Of a stretch of 12,642 nucleotides of DNA, positions 11,725 to 12,642 are shown one piece after another. How positions within the stretch are numbered: position 1 is the first letter of the stretch; each line of letters begins with the position of its first letter. A program made the position numbers and the translations under genes. The notes below the pieces were generated by a model that worked only from the letters and a program-made list of their open reading frames with translations, was not told where the DNA came from and did not search any database. The stretch spans positions 1-12,642 of the forward strand of contig CANQXM010000033.1 of NCBI GenBank assembly GCA_947627835.1, in the 5' to 3' direction. This stretch comes from an uncultured Bacilli bacterium. Lineage in GTDB: Bacteria > Bacillota_I > Bacilli_A > RF39 > UBA660.

Positions 11725-12642
11725 ATGAAAGCAGATTATGTCATTGCTCATGAAAAAGAAATGAAAGATATTCGAGAGGTTGCTGCGAAGGTTGGAATAC
11801 CGGAAAGTGATTTATCTTTATATGGTAAGTATAAAGCGAAGGTTTTACATGCTGAGGGTCAGGAACAGGGAAAGGTTATTTTGGTAACTGCGATTAATCC
11901 GACTCCTTTTGGAGAGGGAAAAACGACGGTTGCGATTGGGCTTCATGATGCGTTTTGGCAGTTGGGCGTGCATTCACTACTTACATTACGTGAACCATCC
12001 ATGGGTCCGGTATTTGGTGTTAAGGGTGGAGCTACTGGTGGTGGATATGCTCAAGTTCTTCCTATGGAAGATATTAACTTACATTTTAATGGAGATTTTC
12101 ATGCTATTACGAGTGCTAATAATTTAATTAGTGCTATGATTGATAATCATATTAAACATGGAAATGAGCTAGAAATTGATTTAGAACAAATTTACTTTGA
12201 ACGAACTATGGATATGAATGATCGCAGTTTACGGGAAGTATTAGTAGGACTTGGTGGAAAAGCCAATGGAGTTCAGCGAACGGATCATTTTACAATTACT
12301 GCTGCAAGTGAAATTATGGCTGTCTTTTGTTTGAGTGAAGATTTTGAGGATTTACGAAGAAGAATTGATCAAATTATTATTGCTAGAAATATTCATGATG
12401 AATTTGTACGAGTTAAGGATTTAAAAATTACTGGGGCGGTTCTTGCTCTTTTAAAAGATGCGTTTAAACCTAATTTGGTTCAAACACTCGAAGAAAATCC
12501 GGTGCTTATTCATGGTGGACCTTTTGCGAATATTGCTCCAGGTGTGAATTCCGTGCAAGCTATTAACATGGCACGAAAGATGTCTCCTCTGGTGATTAGT
12601 GAAGCCGGTTTTGGCTCTGATTTGGGGGGATTTAAGTTTTTA
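11725..12642 (+). CDS. fhs: Formate-tetrahydrofolate ligase, 3' end outside window
   Basis: The first 306 codons of a protein usually about 555 aa; the frame is open to the window edge. The enzyme uses ATP to join formate to tetrahydrofolate, giving 10-formyl-THF for purine and formyl-Met synthesis and for one-carbon flux. The signature region is intact: TAINPTPFGEGKTT (55-68, nucleotide-binding loop), LREPSMGPVFGVKGGATGGGYAQV (two conserved stretches near 90-112), MEDINLHFNGDFHAIT and SAMIDNHIKHGN. DMNDRSLREVLVGLGG and FTITAASEIMAVFCLSEDFEDL follow. The GGAGTGA Shine-Dalgarno lies four bases before the ATG. Its own promoter and the upstream cdaR terminator suggest it is transcribed separately from cdaAR. 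Confidence 0.96.
   Translation, partial: MKADYVIAHEKEMKDIREVAAKVGIPESDLSLYGKYKAKVLHAEGQEQGKVILVTAINPTPFGEGKTTVAIGLHDAFWQLGVHSLLTLREPSMGPVFGVKGGATGGGYAQVLPMEDINLHFNGDFHAITSANNLISAMIDNHIKHGNELEIDLEQIYFERTMDMNDRSLREVLVGLGGKANGVQRTDHFTITAASEIMAVFCLSEDFEDLRRRIDQIIIARNIHDEFVRVKDLKITGAVLALLKDAFKPNLVQTLEENPVLIHGGPFANIAPGVNSVQAINMARKMSPLVISEAGFGSDLGGFKFL

Noticed and set aside
11909..12127. Short plus-strand open frame inside fhs
   Set aside because: It overlaps the strongly conserved P-loop region of fhs in another frame and has no independent support.
1..12642. CRISPR array, tRNA, rRNA, insertion sequence, prophage or defence island
   Set aside because: No spaced direct repeats, transposase, integrase, terminal inverted repeats or RNA-gene signatures were seen on reading; gene content is mostly housekeeping.

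Overview
The window looks like chromosome from a low-GC Gram-positive bacterium (Bacillota). By eye it is roughly one-third G+C and codon use is strongly A/T-ending. Shine-Dalgarno sites are good, and UGA is a stop (pseudopilin, engB, FemAB gene) while Trp is UGG, so the genetic code is standard and Mycoplasma is excluded. Gene order secG-x-rnr-smpB and the cdaA-cdaR pair are typical of Bacilli/Clostridia. A FemAB-type peptidoglycan-bridge enzyme implies a walled cell. An uncultured gut-type Bacilli lineage is my guess; the sequence does not prove it.

Layout. (1) 2-1906: the 3' part of an aryl-sulfate sulfotransferase-like gene whose frame is open to the left window edge. It converges on (2) a FemAB-family gene on the minus strand (1928-3205), and the two share one bidirectional terminator. 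(3) A divergent promoter region (3206-3328) fires left into the FemAB gene and right into a six-helix membrane protein plus the ribosome-assembly GTPase EngB. (4) secG follows with its own probable promoter and a strong terminator. (5) A compact operon holds a type II/competence-like pseudopilin, RNase R and SmpB (4954-7850), with short gaps or overlaps. (6) A two-gene unit encodes a membrane-anchored DUF3048 (YerB-like) protein and a small single-helix protein with a Met/Asn/Gln/Pro-rich tail. (7) cdaA-cdaR make and control c-di-AMP. (8) fhs (formate-tetrahydrofolate ligase) runs off the right edge after 306 codons.

Themes. Most of the window is core housekeeping: protein export, trans-translation and RNA decay, ribosome assembly, c-di-AMP signalling, one-carbon metabolism and wall bridge synthesis. 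Less ordinary items are the sulfotransferase-like gene, which seems to lack one family histidine, and a cysteine-containing orphan pseudopilin sitting between secG and rnr. Others are the absence of glmM after cdaR and an uncharacterised small membrane protein. Promoters repeatedly use an extended -10 of the form TGnTATAAT with short leaders.

I found no tRNA, rRNA, tmRNA, CRISPR array, insertion sequence or prophage. I do not see a clearly new multi-gene system. The best leads are the orphan pseudopilin, the divergent sulfotransferase and the small tail protein.
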